A stretch of DNA of 7,080 bases. Origin: DASYSA01 sp036003885. GTDB lineage: Bacteria; Acidobacteriota; Blastocatellia; UBA7656. A program made the translations under genes and the position numbers. Below are positions 1-5,960 of the stretch, piece after piece (position 1 is the first letter of the stretch; each line of letters opens with the position of its first letter). Where the stretch lies: positions 1 through 7,080 of the forward strand of contig DASYSA010000659.1 in the NCBI GenBank assembly GCA_036003885.1, in the 5' to 3' direction. The notes beneath the pieces are model-generated. The model made no database searches. It was not told the DNA's origin and saw nothing but the letters and a program-made list of their open reading frames with translations.

Positions 1-141
1 ACCTAACACCTCGCGCCACGGATCTAGAAAGCTCCAGGGCGTCAGCCGGGAGCAGCTTCACTTTCAACCTAACACCTCGCGCCACGGATCTAGAAAGCTC
101 CAGGGCGTCAGCCTGGAGCAGCTTCACTTTCAACCTAACAC
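1..141. repeat. 66-bp direct tandem repeat, two units plus a 9-base partial third
   Basis: Unit 1 spans 1-66 and unit 2 spans 67-132. They differ at a single base (G at 48, T at 114). The first nine bases of the unit, ACCTAACAC, recur at 133-141, where similarity stops. Because the window opens exactly at a unit boundary, the array may continue upstream. Each unit holds an inverted repeat. The length is 22 codons, so one + frame (2-238) and one - frame pass through both copies without a stop. No spacer of unrelated sequence separates the copies. The function is unknown; a REP-like or palindromic mobile repeat, or an in-frame protein-coding repeat at the 3' end of an upstream gene, are both possible. 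Confidence 0.95.
97..119. repeat. Perfect 8-bp inverted repeat (hairpin) inside repeat unit 2
   Basis: GCTCCAGG (97-104) and CCTGGAGC (112-119) are exact reverse complements around the 7-base loop GCGTCAG. The same element in unit 1 (31-53) has CCGGGAGC as its right arm, which leaves one A-G mismatch in the stem. There is no T-run after it, so an intrinsic terminator is unlikely. The shape fits REP/palindromic intergenic elements or a structured RNA segment. Confidence 0.85.
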
Positions 142-355
142 GCTATTGATAGATGATGCAGTAGGCCGAAAGCGAGCTACCACGGGCTCACGCTTGCCTC
201 TGATCCAGTCATATTCCCTTTTGCCGGAGCGGCCCTGAGTAAGATTTGTATTTATCCTCAGCCGCTTTCGTGCCATCATGCGAACTGAGAAGGTTCCGGC
301 TCATAACTCACATCCCGCCCCTACTTATCGGTCTCTGCCTTACTCCGGAGTGTCT
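142..355. other. Intergenic/leader region without a convincing gene
   Basis: Together with the repeat block this makes 355 bases before the first supported gene. One + frame entering from the repeats stays open until TGA at 236-238; it could be the tail of an upstream gene, but it has no visible start and only repeat-derived content to support it. An ATG at 278 is in frame with the first gene, but would put about 26 polar residues ahead of the signal peptide. No clear sigma-70 promoter stands out; a TTGCCG at 221-226 lacks a well-placed -10 box. The promoter of the first gene presumably lies here. Confidence 0.5.
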
Positions 356-1018
356 ATGCAACTGTTCAGATTCGCCATTCATGGGCGTCTACTATCGATT
401 GCGGCCACGGGAGTCTTCCTCGCCTGCGCCTTCTCCGCGTGTCAGTCCGGCGATGCCAGCACAAGGATGACCACTCAAAGATCCCTTCCACGAATAGAAA
501 CCGTGCCGACTCCCGAGCTCGGCCTCTCCGTAGACGAGGCATACGCTGCGATTCCTCATCGAAGAACGGCGATGCAGTTCACCGGCTCTAAGGTTCCCAA
601 GGCGGACCAGGACTATCTTCAGGTCGCCTTCGCGGCGATCGATCAGGCTGTCCTGCTGCGCGTCACCACTTATCAGAGCTTCTCGCGAGGCAGAACCGCG
701 GACTCCTCTGCTATTCGCAGTATGGATCGACTGATCGAGTTCCTGCAGAGCGTGGATCCACCGCCAAACTTGAAGACCTACCACAAACGTATCGAACAGG
801 CAGTCTCGGACCAGAGAGCCTTCTTTGACGAGTGGCGATCTCGAGGCAGCGAGTTCCAGTACGCGCGAGGTACCAGCCTTGGTTCCCACCCGAAAGTTGC
901 AAGCTCCTCGAGCGCACTCAAGGAAGCCTATGGAATTCTAATGCAAAGCTATCCGAGTGAGAGCCCACACAATAAGGAGGCTTTCTTTGACTATCATTGC
1001 GCACTCGACTTTCTGTAG
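356..1018 (+). CDS. Predicted lipoprotein of unknown function, helical
   Basis: I do not recognise this 220-residue protein. The chosen ATG follows a GGAG (347-350) at five bases and puts a classic export signal at the N-terminus: basic residues (R5, R11), a hydrophobic stretch of about residues 12-28, then two candidate lipidation cysteines, C24 (context FLAC) and C29 (context FSAC). An ATG at 278 in the same frame was not chosen, because it would bury this signal. The mature part has a Pro/Thr-rich linker (about 45-58), the motif YAAIPHRRT (63-71), and then mostly amphipathic helix-forming sequence rich in Ala, Gln, Arg and Phe; it is probably a small helical bundle. No catalytic motif is visible. 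A likely terminator follows, so it appears to be a separate transcription unit. Export is well supported; lipidation is likely but the -3 Phe is not ideal; function is unknown. Confidence 0.8.
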   Translation: MQLFRFAIHGRLLSIAATGVFLACAFSACQSGDASTRMTTQRSLPRIETVPTPELGLSVDEAYAAIPHRRTAMQFTGSKVPKADQDYLQVAFAAIDQAVLLRVTTYQSFSRGRTADSSAIRSMDRLIEFLQSVDPPPNLKTYHKRIEQAVSDQRAFFDEWRSRGSEFQYARGTSLGSHPKVASSSSALKEAYGILMQSYPSESPHNKEAFFDYHCALDFL

Positions 1019-1054
1019 AACTCGAAGACTCACGTCTTGCCACTAAGGGATGCC

Positions 1055-1094
1055 AAAACGCCCGAGCGCTGATATCCGTTGACTTCGGGCTTTT
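1055..1094 (+). terminator. Probable intrinsic terminator after the first lipoprotein gene
   Basis: GCCCGA (1060-1065) pairs with TCGGGC (1085-1090), with one further G-T pair inside, around a loop of about 17-19 bases. TTTT (1091-1094) follows directly, and AAAA (1055-1058) precedes the left arm with one bulged C, so the structure could also work in reverse. It lies 37 bases past the stop codon of the upstream gene. The large loop makes it weaker than a textbook terminator. Confidence 0.5.
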
Positions 1095-1173
1095 GTATCT
1101 CCGAGTCTTCGCATCACAAACCAGATTTGCGGGAACTGCCGGGCGCAGTGATTGGGGAAACAAACGGAAAAAT

Positions 1174-1178
1174 GAGGA
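1174..1178 (+). promoter_or_regulatory. Ribosome binding site that decides the start of the beta-sandwich/TPR gene
   Basis: GAGGA ends five bases before the ATG at 1184. The reading frame also offers ATG at 1172 (preceded only by a weak GGA) and TTG at 1079, but 1184 has the best site and gives a signal peptide starting directly at the N-terminus. Confidence 0.55.
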
Positions 1179-1183
1179 CCGAA

Positions 1184-2875
1184 ATGCCGCAGTTCAAATC
1201 TCTCAGACTTGCCATCGCGACTCTGTTGCTTGGAGCGATGGCGCTCGGGCAGGCAGGCGGGCCGAATATCATCGTGAGCTACAGTTTTGACGACGACAAC
1301 AACGCGACTGGTCCCGATACTTTCAGGGTCTTCAATTTCGCCAAAGGGACCGTCAATCTTACCAGTGCGTATCGTTATGGGGGCTATCGGTCGCTGGAGC
1401 TCCGGGATGTAGAAAGCGATAAGGCGTTCCCGGAACTTCAGGGCTATTTTTCAATTCGCAAGAAGGGGAAGCTGTTTGCCCACTTTGCCATGATGACCGC
1501 CACTCCCGACGAGAAGTTCAACATTGCGCTAGCCGGGCCTCAATGGTTCACCGTCCAAAAGGATGGAATCGCATTCTGGCTCAGCTCGGACGCAGGGATC
1601 CTCACCCACCACTCAAACAAGGTCGTACGAAAGCTCATACCAATCAAAGCGTTCGTATGGTACTCGGTCGACGTAGTCTACGATATCAACCAGGGCACGT
1701 ATGATCTCATCATTCATGAAGAGGGACACAACGATAGTCCCGCGGTAAATCTCCGCGATCAACCCAATGCGCCCGGCGAACCGTCCTCGTCCGTTGATAA
1801 GTTCTCTTTCATCGGCGACCTCGAAGATAAATCGAATGTCGTCTACTACGTCGACGACATCGTCATCAGCACGGACAAGCCCATTTCGCAAAAGCCTTTG
1901 ATCGCGCCCGGCCGGAGGAAGCTGTTCGTCGACACCTGGAATGATTCGTACAAGAAGATGTTGAAGCACCCTAACGTAATCCCGCTCGTCGACCTGAACG
2001 ATTTCGGCATCGGCGCGCCCGATATCGCATCGCTAAAGCAGGAGGAGTTGATGCGTCCCCTCGGCGACTTGCTCAGCGGAACTGCGTTTGCCGCAACGGT
2101 GCTCGACCGTGCCTCGCCAAACAACGCGCGATTGATGCGCGCTGTAGCTCTTTGGGTGAACGGAAACACTCGGGTGTCGAGGCGTGAATCGGATCTCGCG
2201 CTGAGGGATTTCGAAGAGGCGGCCCGGCTGGCGCCGGAAGGGAAGATCTTCAAGCTCTCCGTAATTCTGGCTCTTGCCGCTTTGAAACGCTGGGAGGATG
2301 TAGATACAGGACTGGCCCGAATCTATTCGGAGTGGCAGAACGACGTCCGTTTCTCGGTGGCTTGCGCGATGGTCGGCGTGGCGCGCGGAAATCTGGCCGA
2401 CGCGGAGAAATGGCTTCGAGATCCCGCGGAGTTGCTCGCCACGGACCTCGAAGACGAGATTATTCGGCGTCTGTGGAACGGACAGATCGACGAGGCCAAT
2501 CTAAGCAAGCTGAAGAGAGCATACCCAAACAACTGGCGGCAGTACGTCGAGTCGTGGCTCGTTTCTGAACAGTACTTCTTTGTTCTGTTGTGGCAGGACT
2601 CGCTGGTCGCCGCTCAACAGTACGCATTGCGCATGTCGGAGCGTTACAAGAAGCTTGGCCTGTCAAACTGGCTCTGGCTGGAGCGAGCCGGAGATGCATC
2701 CTTCTTTTCCCGGGACTACCTGGCCGCCGTCGGGTGGTATGAGCAAAGTGTCAAGGCGCACGAAGAGAATACCAGCGCTCTGTTGAAGCTGTCGGATGTT
2801 CACTTTCTCCTGGGCGATCTGGAGAAGGAGCGCATCTATCGCGAAAGGATCTACGGCAGCGTGAAGGGCCAGTGA
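1184..2875 (+). CDS. Secreted protein: LamG/concanavalin-like beta-sandwich fused to TPR-type repeats
   Basis: This 563-residue protein opens with a Sec-type signal (residues 1 to about 24; K5 and R8 before a hydrophobic run, ending near ALGQA). Residues of about 28-232 alternate hydrophobic and polar positions like a beta-rich fold: SYSFDDDN near the start, an aromatic core around FWLSSD, and VVYYVDDIVIS (about 219-229) as the closing strand. This is the usual signature of LamG/concanavalin-like ligand-binding domains. After a linker, residues from about 312 to the end are helical with TPR-like pairs: ALRDFEEAARLAP, DYLAAVGWYEQSVKAHEE and ALLKLSDVHFLLGDLEKERI, which suggest a protein-binding scaffold. 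No glycosidase catalytic pair is evident. It likely acts in the periplasm or at the cell surface. The next gene begins about 40 bases later and may share its transcript. The domain calls rest on pattern reading, not a profile search. Confidence 0.8.
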   Translation: MPQFKSLRLAIATLLLGAMALGQAGGPNIIVSYSFDDDNNATGPDTFRVFNFAKGTVNLTSAYRYGGYRSLELRDVESDKAFPELQGYFSIRKKGKLFAHFAMMTATPDEKFNIALAGPQWFTVQKDGIAFWLSSDAGILTHHSNKVVRKLIPIKAFVWYSVDVVYDINQGTYDLIIHEEGHNDSPAVNLRDQPNAPGEPSSSVDKFSFIGDLEDKSNVVYYVDDIVISTDKPISQKPLIAPGRRKLFVDTWNDSYKKMLKHPNVIPLVDLNDFGIGAPDIASLKQEELMRPLGDLLSGTAFAATVLDRASPNNARLMRAVALWVNGNTRVSRRESDLALRDFEEAARLAPEGKIFKLSVILALAALKRWEDVDTGLARIYSEWQNDVRFSVACAMVGVARGNLADAEKWLRDPAELLATDLEDEIIRRLWNGQIDEANLSKLKRAYPNNWRQYVESWLVSEQYFFVLLWQDSLVAAQQYALRMSERYKKLGLSNWLWLERAGDASFFSRDYLAAVGWYEQSVKAHEENTSALLKLSDVHFLLGDLEKERIYRERIYGSVKGQ

Positions 2876-2916
2876 CCCGGAACATCTTCTCTGCGCCCAA
2901 CCTGAGGAATGTAAGC

Positions 2917-3720
2917 GTGACACCTGACAGAAAAGCGAGGTTCGACAAATCCATGAGACCAATCCTCACGTTCATCCTGCTAGTATCGGCACTCGCATTC
3001 GGATGCAACACGCCAGGCCTCTCACAGTCGAAGAGCGAAACACTGTACAAACCGAAGGCAGGGAGCAATCAGATAGACTCGGCAATAGCCGAGAGCTATC
3101 TCGAGAGGTTTCGGGGGCTGAGTGATCAGGACCTCTCCAGCCAGCCTAACGAAGAGGACTTCAACCAACGTGCCGCCGCTGCCCGCGTCCGTCTGGAGCG
3201 TGCCGGGATCCCGGTGTCGAGCGCAGGAGTTGACCGGGTTGAGTCGCGGTATCTAACGAACGAAGACTCGAAGGGTCGAGCGTACGGTTTCTGGCTCCTC
3301 GGCGAACTTGCTCTTCAGGGCGTGGCCAATGAACGTATCACCGACGTGATCCTCCGTTTCGTTGAACGGCACCCAACAGATCCCGTCTGCGATAACGCGC
3401 TCTGGGCTCTCGGGGAAGTAGGCAGCGAAGATGCATTGGAGCACTTTTACGAAATCGCCGCCGATACTGAGCGCTACGGCCCTGTGGCCCGCGAGCGCAG
3501 TTTCTGTTGCATATCTCAGTGCGGGCGCTATTCGGGGGCAACGCGATTCGAGAACATTCCCAGAATCCTGGATCTCGGGAAAAAGGTTCGGGATCCGCAG
3601 ACGCAACAATGGTGCATTATGGCGCTCCAGTACATGGCACCGGGCGTCGGTCTCTCATCAATTCCTGAATGGGAGAAGTGGTGGCAGGCCCAAGTGAAGC
3701 TTCGCGGAGGAACGAAATGA
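2917..3720 (+). CDS. Predicted lipoprotein with HEAT-like repeats
   Basis: The protein has about 267 residues if it starts at GTG 2917, which has a GAGGAA (2904-2909) seven bases upstream. ATG 2953 is an alternative giving 255 residues with a shorter signal but only a distant GAGG; GTG 2872, overlapping the previous stop, would bury the signal. From 2917 the N-region is basic (R5, K6, R8, K11, R14), followed by a hydrophobic segment and ALAFGC, making C30 a candidate lipidated cysteine. Residues of about 117-222 form paired helices of HEAT type, such as GRAYGFWLLGELALQG and DNALWALGEVGSEDALEHF. Near the C-terminus is WEKWW (252-256), a Trp-rich ending. Five further cysteines lie in the mature part, including SFCCISQC. 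It probably serves as a periplasmic protein-interaction module; the partner is unknown. It sits between the TPR protein and the channel, probably in one transcript. Confidence 0.78.
   Translation: MTPDRKARFDKSMRPILTFILLVSALAFGCNTPGLSQSKSETLYKPKAGSNQIDSAIAESYLERFRGLSDQDLSSQPNEEDFNQRAAAARVRLERAGIPVSSAGVDRVESRYLTNEDSKGRAYGFWLLGELALQGVANERITDVILRFVERHPTDPVCDNALWALGEVGSEDALEHFYEIAADTERYGPVARERSFCCISQCGRYSGATRFENIPRILDLGKKVRDPQTQQWCIMALQYMAPGVGLSSIPEWEKWWQAQVKLRGGTK
3706..3720 (+). promoter_or_regulatory. Strong Shine-Dalgarno and ATGA stop/start overlap out of frame with the channel gene
   Basis: GGAGGAA (3706-3712) lies four bases before an ATG at 3717 that overlaps the TGA (3718-3720) of the HEAT-like gene, the usual arrangement for translational coupling. 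The frame it opens runs to 3983 and reads MRKFEMRNSKFEILF, then low-complexity sequence over the start of the channel gene, so the product is unlikely to be a real protein. The channel's own ATG (3787) has no comparable ribosome binding site. See the finding on the adjacent 7-bp repeat. Confidence 0.6.
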
Positions 3721-3756
3721 GAAAATTCGAAATGCGAAATTCGAAATTCGAAATTC
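3721..3756. repeat. Heptanucleotide tandem repeat (CGAAATT)n
   Basis: Three exact CGAAATT units fill 3735-3755, followed by C at 3756. A one-mismatch unit (CGAAATG, 3728-3734) precedes them, and a two-mismatch unit (GAAAATT) occupies 3721-3727. Palindromic TTCGAA sites occur at 3726, 3740 and 3747. The tract is far more AT-rich than its surroundings and fills half of the gap between the HEAT-like gene and the channel gene. Similar AT-rich microsatellites may recur elsewhere in the genome; that cannot be judged from this window. Confidence 0.85.
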
Positions 3757-3786
3757 TTTTCTCTCGTGATAGAGTACTGGCCAGCC

Positions 3787-5178
3787 ATGAAGAAGATCTC
3801 TCTTCCTCTGATCATCAGCCTCTTGATGGCGGCAGTTTATGCCGGGGTGCGAATCCTCAGCCCTCAGCTACTCAACGACACAGTCTCAAAATATCTTCTC
3901 GCACTGATTCTTGGCGCCTTCGCCATAGCGCTTGTCCGAACGGTCAGCTACCTTCTCTTCGATGTAGTTTTTCTCAGGCGTAAAGGCCACGAGGCTCCCG
4001 CGCTCCTGCGGGCCCCGGTATCGATCATTCTCTACGCAATATTCTTCGTCTTGATCTGCAACCGCGTACTCAATAGCGGGCTAGGCGGCATAGAGATTCT
4101 GGCGACCTCCACTGTGGTCTCGGTCATCATCGGACTCGCGCTCCAGGACACGTTGAGCAACTTCTTCGCCGGGCTGTCGCTTCACATAGAGCAGCCCTTT
4201 CACATCCTCGACGCGCTCAAGATCGGAGACATGCTCGGCCGTGTCGAAGCCGTCACCTGGCGCACGACTACCTTGCGGACGAACAACAACACCATCATCA
4301 TCTTTCCCAATAGCAAAATCGCGCGCGAGTCGATGGAGATCTATCCCTTCGGCAATCTGAACCGTCGGATACTGCGGTTCCCGGCGCCCTATTCGATTCC
4401 GCCGCAACGGGTCATCGAGCTGGCGCAGCAAACGGTTGCCTCGATAGCGAATGTGGCGGGTGAGAAGACTCCGCGAGTGCGAGTTGGTGACTTCTCGGAT
4501 TCGGTGATCACCTACGAGATTCTCTTCTGGGTCAAGGACTTCATGTTGATTCACGACATCGAGGCCGAGATTCGTGAGCACCTGTGGTACATCTACCGCC
4601 GCAATGACATCGACATACCGTACCCGATGCGTCACATACTGCTGGAACAGGTTGACGCAAAGTCAAAGGCCGGAGAAGCGGATCATCGAAGCGCGATAGA
4701 TTCGGTGGAGATTTTCGAGCCGCTGTCTGACGAGGAGCGAGACGTAATTGCAAGGTCGGCCGTGAGGCACATCTACGCTCCGGGCGAATTGATCTTTCGT
4801 AAAGGCGATCCGGGCGACTCTATGTTCATAATCAATCGCGGAAAGGTCGAGGTGCGACTTCCGGGCAGCAACGGCAGTCTTCAGCGGGTTGCGGTACTCG
4901 AGAGCGGGAACTTCTTTGGCGAGATGGCGCTGCTCACTGGCGAGCCTCGTACTGCCGATATCAACGCGCTAACCGAGGTCGAAATACTGGAGGTCCGGAA
5001 GTCAGCGATCAAACAATTGCTCGGCGAGAATGCACAGTTGGCTGAGTCCTTGAGTCTGAGACTTGCCACGCGTCAGGCGGAGCTTCAGGAGTACGCGGCC
5101 GAAGGCCGCGAGGAGCAGACGAGAGCGCGGAGTGTTTCGATACTTGGCAGGATGAAGCGGTTCTTTGGGCTTAGTTAA
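3787..5178 (+). CDS. MscS-family ion channel with C-terminal cyclic-nucleotide-binding domain
   Basis: This 463-residue inner-membrane channel matches the bCNG type of the MscS superfamily. Hydrophobic helices lie at about 4-23, 36-63 and 77-95. The pore-lining helix (about 105-133) carries the hallmark GLALQDTLSNFFAGL. A beta domain (about 137-178; LKIGDMLGRVEAVTWRTTTL and IIIFPNSKI) and the alpha/beta cage (about 193-288) follow. The cNMP domain (about 305-430) ends in the phosphate-binding cassette FGEMALLTGEPRTA, where E379 and R388 are the ribose- and phosphate-contacting residues of this family, so ligand binding should be intact. A charged helix makes up the tail. ATG 3787 starts the protein just before the first helix; GTG 3766 would add seven residues. 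Neither has a good ribosome binding site, which is odd beside the strong site at 3706. In this family gating by cNMP is known, and response to membrane tension is often weak. A cyclase gene lies nearby. Confidence 0.93.
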   Translation: MKKISLPLIISLLMAAVYAGVRILSPQLLNDTVSKYLLALILGAFAIALVRTVSYLLFDVVFLRRKGHEAPALLRAPVSIILYAIFFVLICNRVLNSGLGGIEILATSTVVSVIIGLALQDTLSNFFAGLSLHIEQPFHILDALKIGDMLGRVEAVTWRTTTLRTNNNTIIIFPNSKIARESMEIYPFGNLNRRILRFPAPYSIPPQRVIELAQQTVASIANVAGEKTPRVRVGDFSDSVITYEILFWVKDFMLIHDIEAEIREHLWYIYRRNDIDIPYPMRHILLEQVDAKSKAGEADHRSAIDSVEIFEPLSDEERDVIARSAVRHIYAPGELIFRKGDPGDSMFIINRGKVEVRLPGSNGSLQRVAVLESGNFFGEMALLTGEPRTADINALTEVEILEVRKSAIKQLLGENAQLAESLSLRLATRQAELQEYAAEGREEQTRARSVSILGRMKRFFGLS

Positions 5179-5222
5179 CCGCGACCCGGCGGCACTGAAA
5201 AACTGTTACTCTGGTAGGCACT

Positions 5223-5262
5223 GAGCCCGACAGTCATGCGCAAATCAAACTTAGCCGGGCTC
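5223..5262 (+). promoter_or_regulatory. Inverted repeat in the leader of the DLNGD-protein gene
   Basis: GAGCCCG (5223-5229) is the exact reverse complement of CGGGCTC (5256-5262), with a 26-base interval. It lies in the 107-base gap after the channel gene and ends 14 bases before the GAGGAG ribosome binding site. It could be a leader hairpin or a weak terminator for the channel transcript, but there is no T-run. A repeat of this length can arise by chance. Confidence 0.3.
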
Positions 5263-5285
5263 TCCGTGAGGGTGATGAGGAGAGA

Positions 5286-5867
5286 ATGAAAAGGATAGTC
5301 ACGATGATCCTGCTCCTCGGCTGCTTCGGTACCGAAGCCATCGCGCAACGCAGGGAATACCTCAGGATCAAAGAGACGGCGGTGGTACGATTCGATTTGG
5401 AATGCGCGAAGCCGACCTCCTTTCCGAAAGCCAAACTTGGGCGGTTGGTTCGAACACTCCTGGGCCCCGACACGGGCGAGCCTGGTCAATGGGGCGATCG
5501 GGCGTTCAGTTACGATTTAAACGGCGATCAAGCTCCCGAGTACTTTGTTCCGCTTCAATGTGGAGCTACGGGGAACTGCGAGTGGGCGGTGTTCGCGTTG
5601 AAGCCAACACGCGTACTAGGAGTCGTGTTTGCTGAGAACCTCTACGTCCACAGGCGAGTACTCAGATGGTCGCGCCTAACGGCATCCGAGCATGAAACCG
5701 TGTCAGAGAGCATTCTCGCTACCTATCACTATCGCGGAACACGGTATCGGAGATTTGGCGCGCCGTATGAAGCAAGCGCATATCGTGACAATTTCCCAAG
5801 ATTCCTCTTGAGGGTTGAGCCGTTGTGCAACCCGCACTATGTTCCGGGAAGCATCCGTCCGCGATAA
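5286..5867 (+). CDS. Small secreted protein of unknown function with DLNGD motif
   Basis: This 193-residue protein has a clear Sec signal: MKR, a hydrophobic core, and EAIAQ with likely cleavage after A20. The start is fixed by GAGGAG (5277-5282) a short three bases upstream and by the signal itself. The mature part holds YDLNGDQAPEYFVPL (76-90). The DxNGD pattern resembles Asp/Asn-rich calcium loops of FG-GAP or dockerin-like repeats, but only one copy is present. CGATGNC (92-98) has two cysteines that could form a disulfide outside the cytoplasm. The rest looks beta-rich, and the C-terminus is basic and Pro-rich. I do not recognise a family or enzyme motif. It faces the cyclase gene tail to tail. 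Confidence 0.78.
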   Translation: MKRIVTMILLLGCFGTEAIAQRREYLRIKETAVVRFDLECAKPTSFPKAKLGRLVRTLLGPDTGEPGQWGDRAFSYDLNGDQAPEYFVPLQCGATGNCEWAVFALKPTRVLGVVFAENLYVHRRVLRWSRLTASEHETVSESILATYHYRGTRYRRFGAPYEASAYRDNFPRFLLRVEPLCNPHYVPGSIRPR

Positions 5868-5892
5868 GGCTTGGCAGTCGAACCCTCCTGCA

Positions 5893-5909
5893 GCGGAGCA
5901 CATCTCCGC
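5893..5909. terminator. Possible bidirectional terminator hairpin between convergent genes
   Basis: GCGGAG (5893-5898) and CTCCGC (5904-5909) form a perfect six-pair stem with a five-base loop in the 93-base gap between the two convergent genes, where a shared terminator is expected. There is no T-run on either side, so it would be weak or Rho-assisted. The position is the main support. Confidence 0.35.
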
Positions 5910-5960
5910 ACTCTTCAAAAGGATCGGTCTTGAGGCCCGCCCAGCTGATTCAGGAGCAGC

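Noticed and set aside
1..141. CRISPR array
   Set aside because: The copies are 66 bp and directly adjacent with no unique spacers, and no cas gene is in the window.
221..255. Sigma-70 promoter with TTGCCG as -35 box
   Set aside because: The best -10 candidates (TGTATT, TATTTA) are 20 or more bases away, outside the usual 16-18 base spacing.
167..270. 8-bp inverted repeat CGAAAGCG (167-174) and CGCTTTCG (263-270)
   Set aside because: The arms are 88 bases apart and do not extend; a chance match is likely.
278..355. N-terminal extension of the first lipoprotein gene from ATG 278
   Set aside because: It would place 26 polar residues ahead of the signal peptide, and the GGAG before ATG 356 is better placed.
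1135..1149. Small hairpin ACTGC/GCAGT ahead of the beta-sandwich/TPR gene
   Set aside because: Only five pairs and no T-run; too short to call as a regulatory element.
1079..1183. N-terminal extension of the beta-sandwich/TPR gene from TTG 1079 or ATG 1172
   Set aside because: TTG 1079 lies inside the upstream terminator hairpin, and ATG 1172 has a weaker ribosome binding site than ATG 1184.
2872..2916. GTG 2872 overlapping the previous stop as the start of the HEAT-like gene
   Set aside because: The overlap hints at coupling, but the signal peptide would begin only after about 28 residues, and the AAGGG is just three bases from the start.
3717..3983. Separate small protein from the coupled ATG at 3717
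   Set aside because: Despite the strong ribosome binding site, its second half only overlaps the channel gene in a shifted frame and looks like non-coding translation.
4081..4635. 184-codon open frame on the - strand inside the channel gene
   Set aside because: It lies wholly antisense to a well-supported channel domain and has charged, low-structure content typical of a shadow frame.
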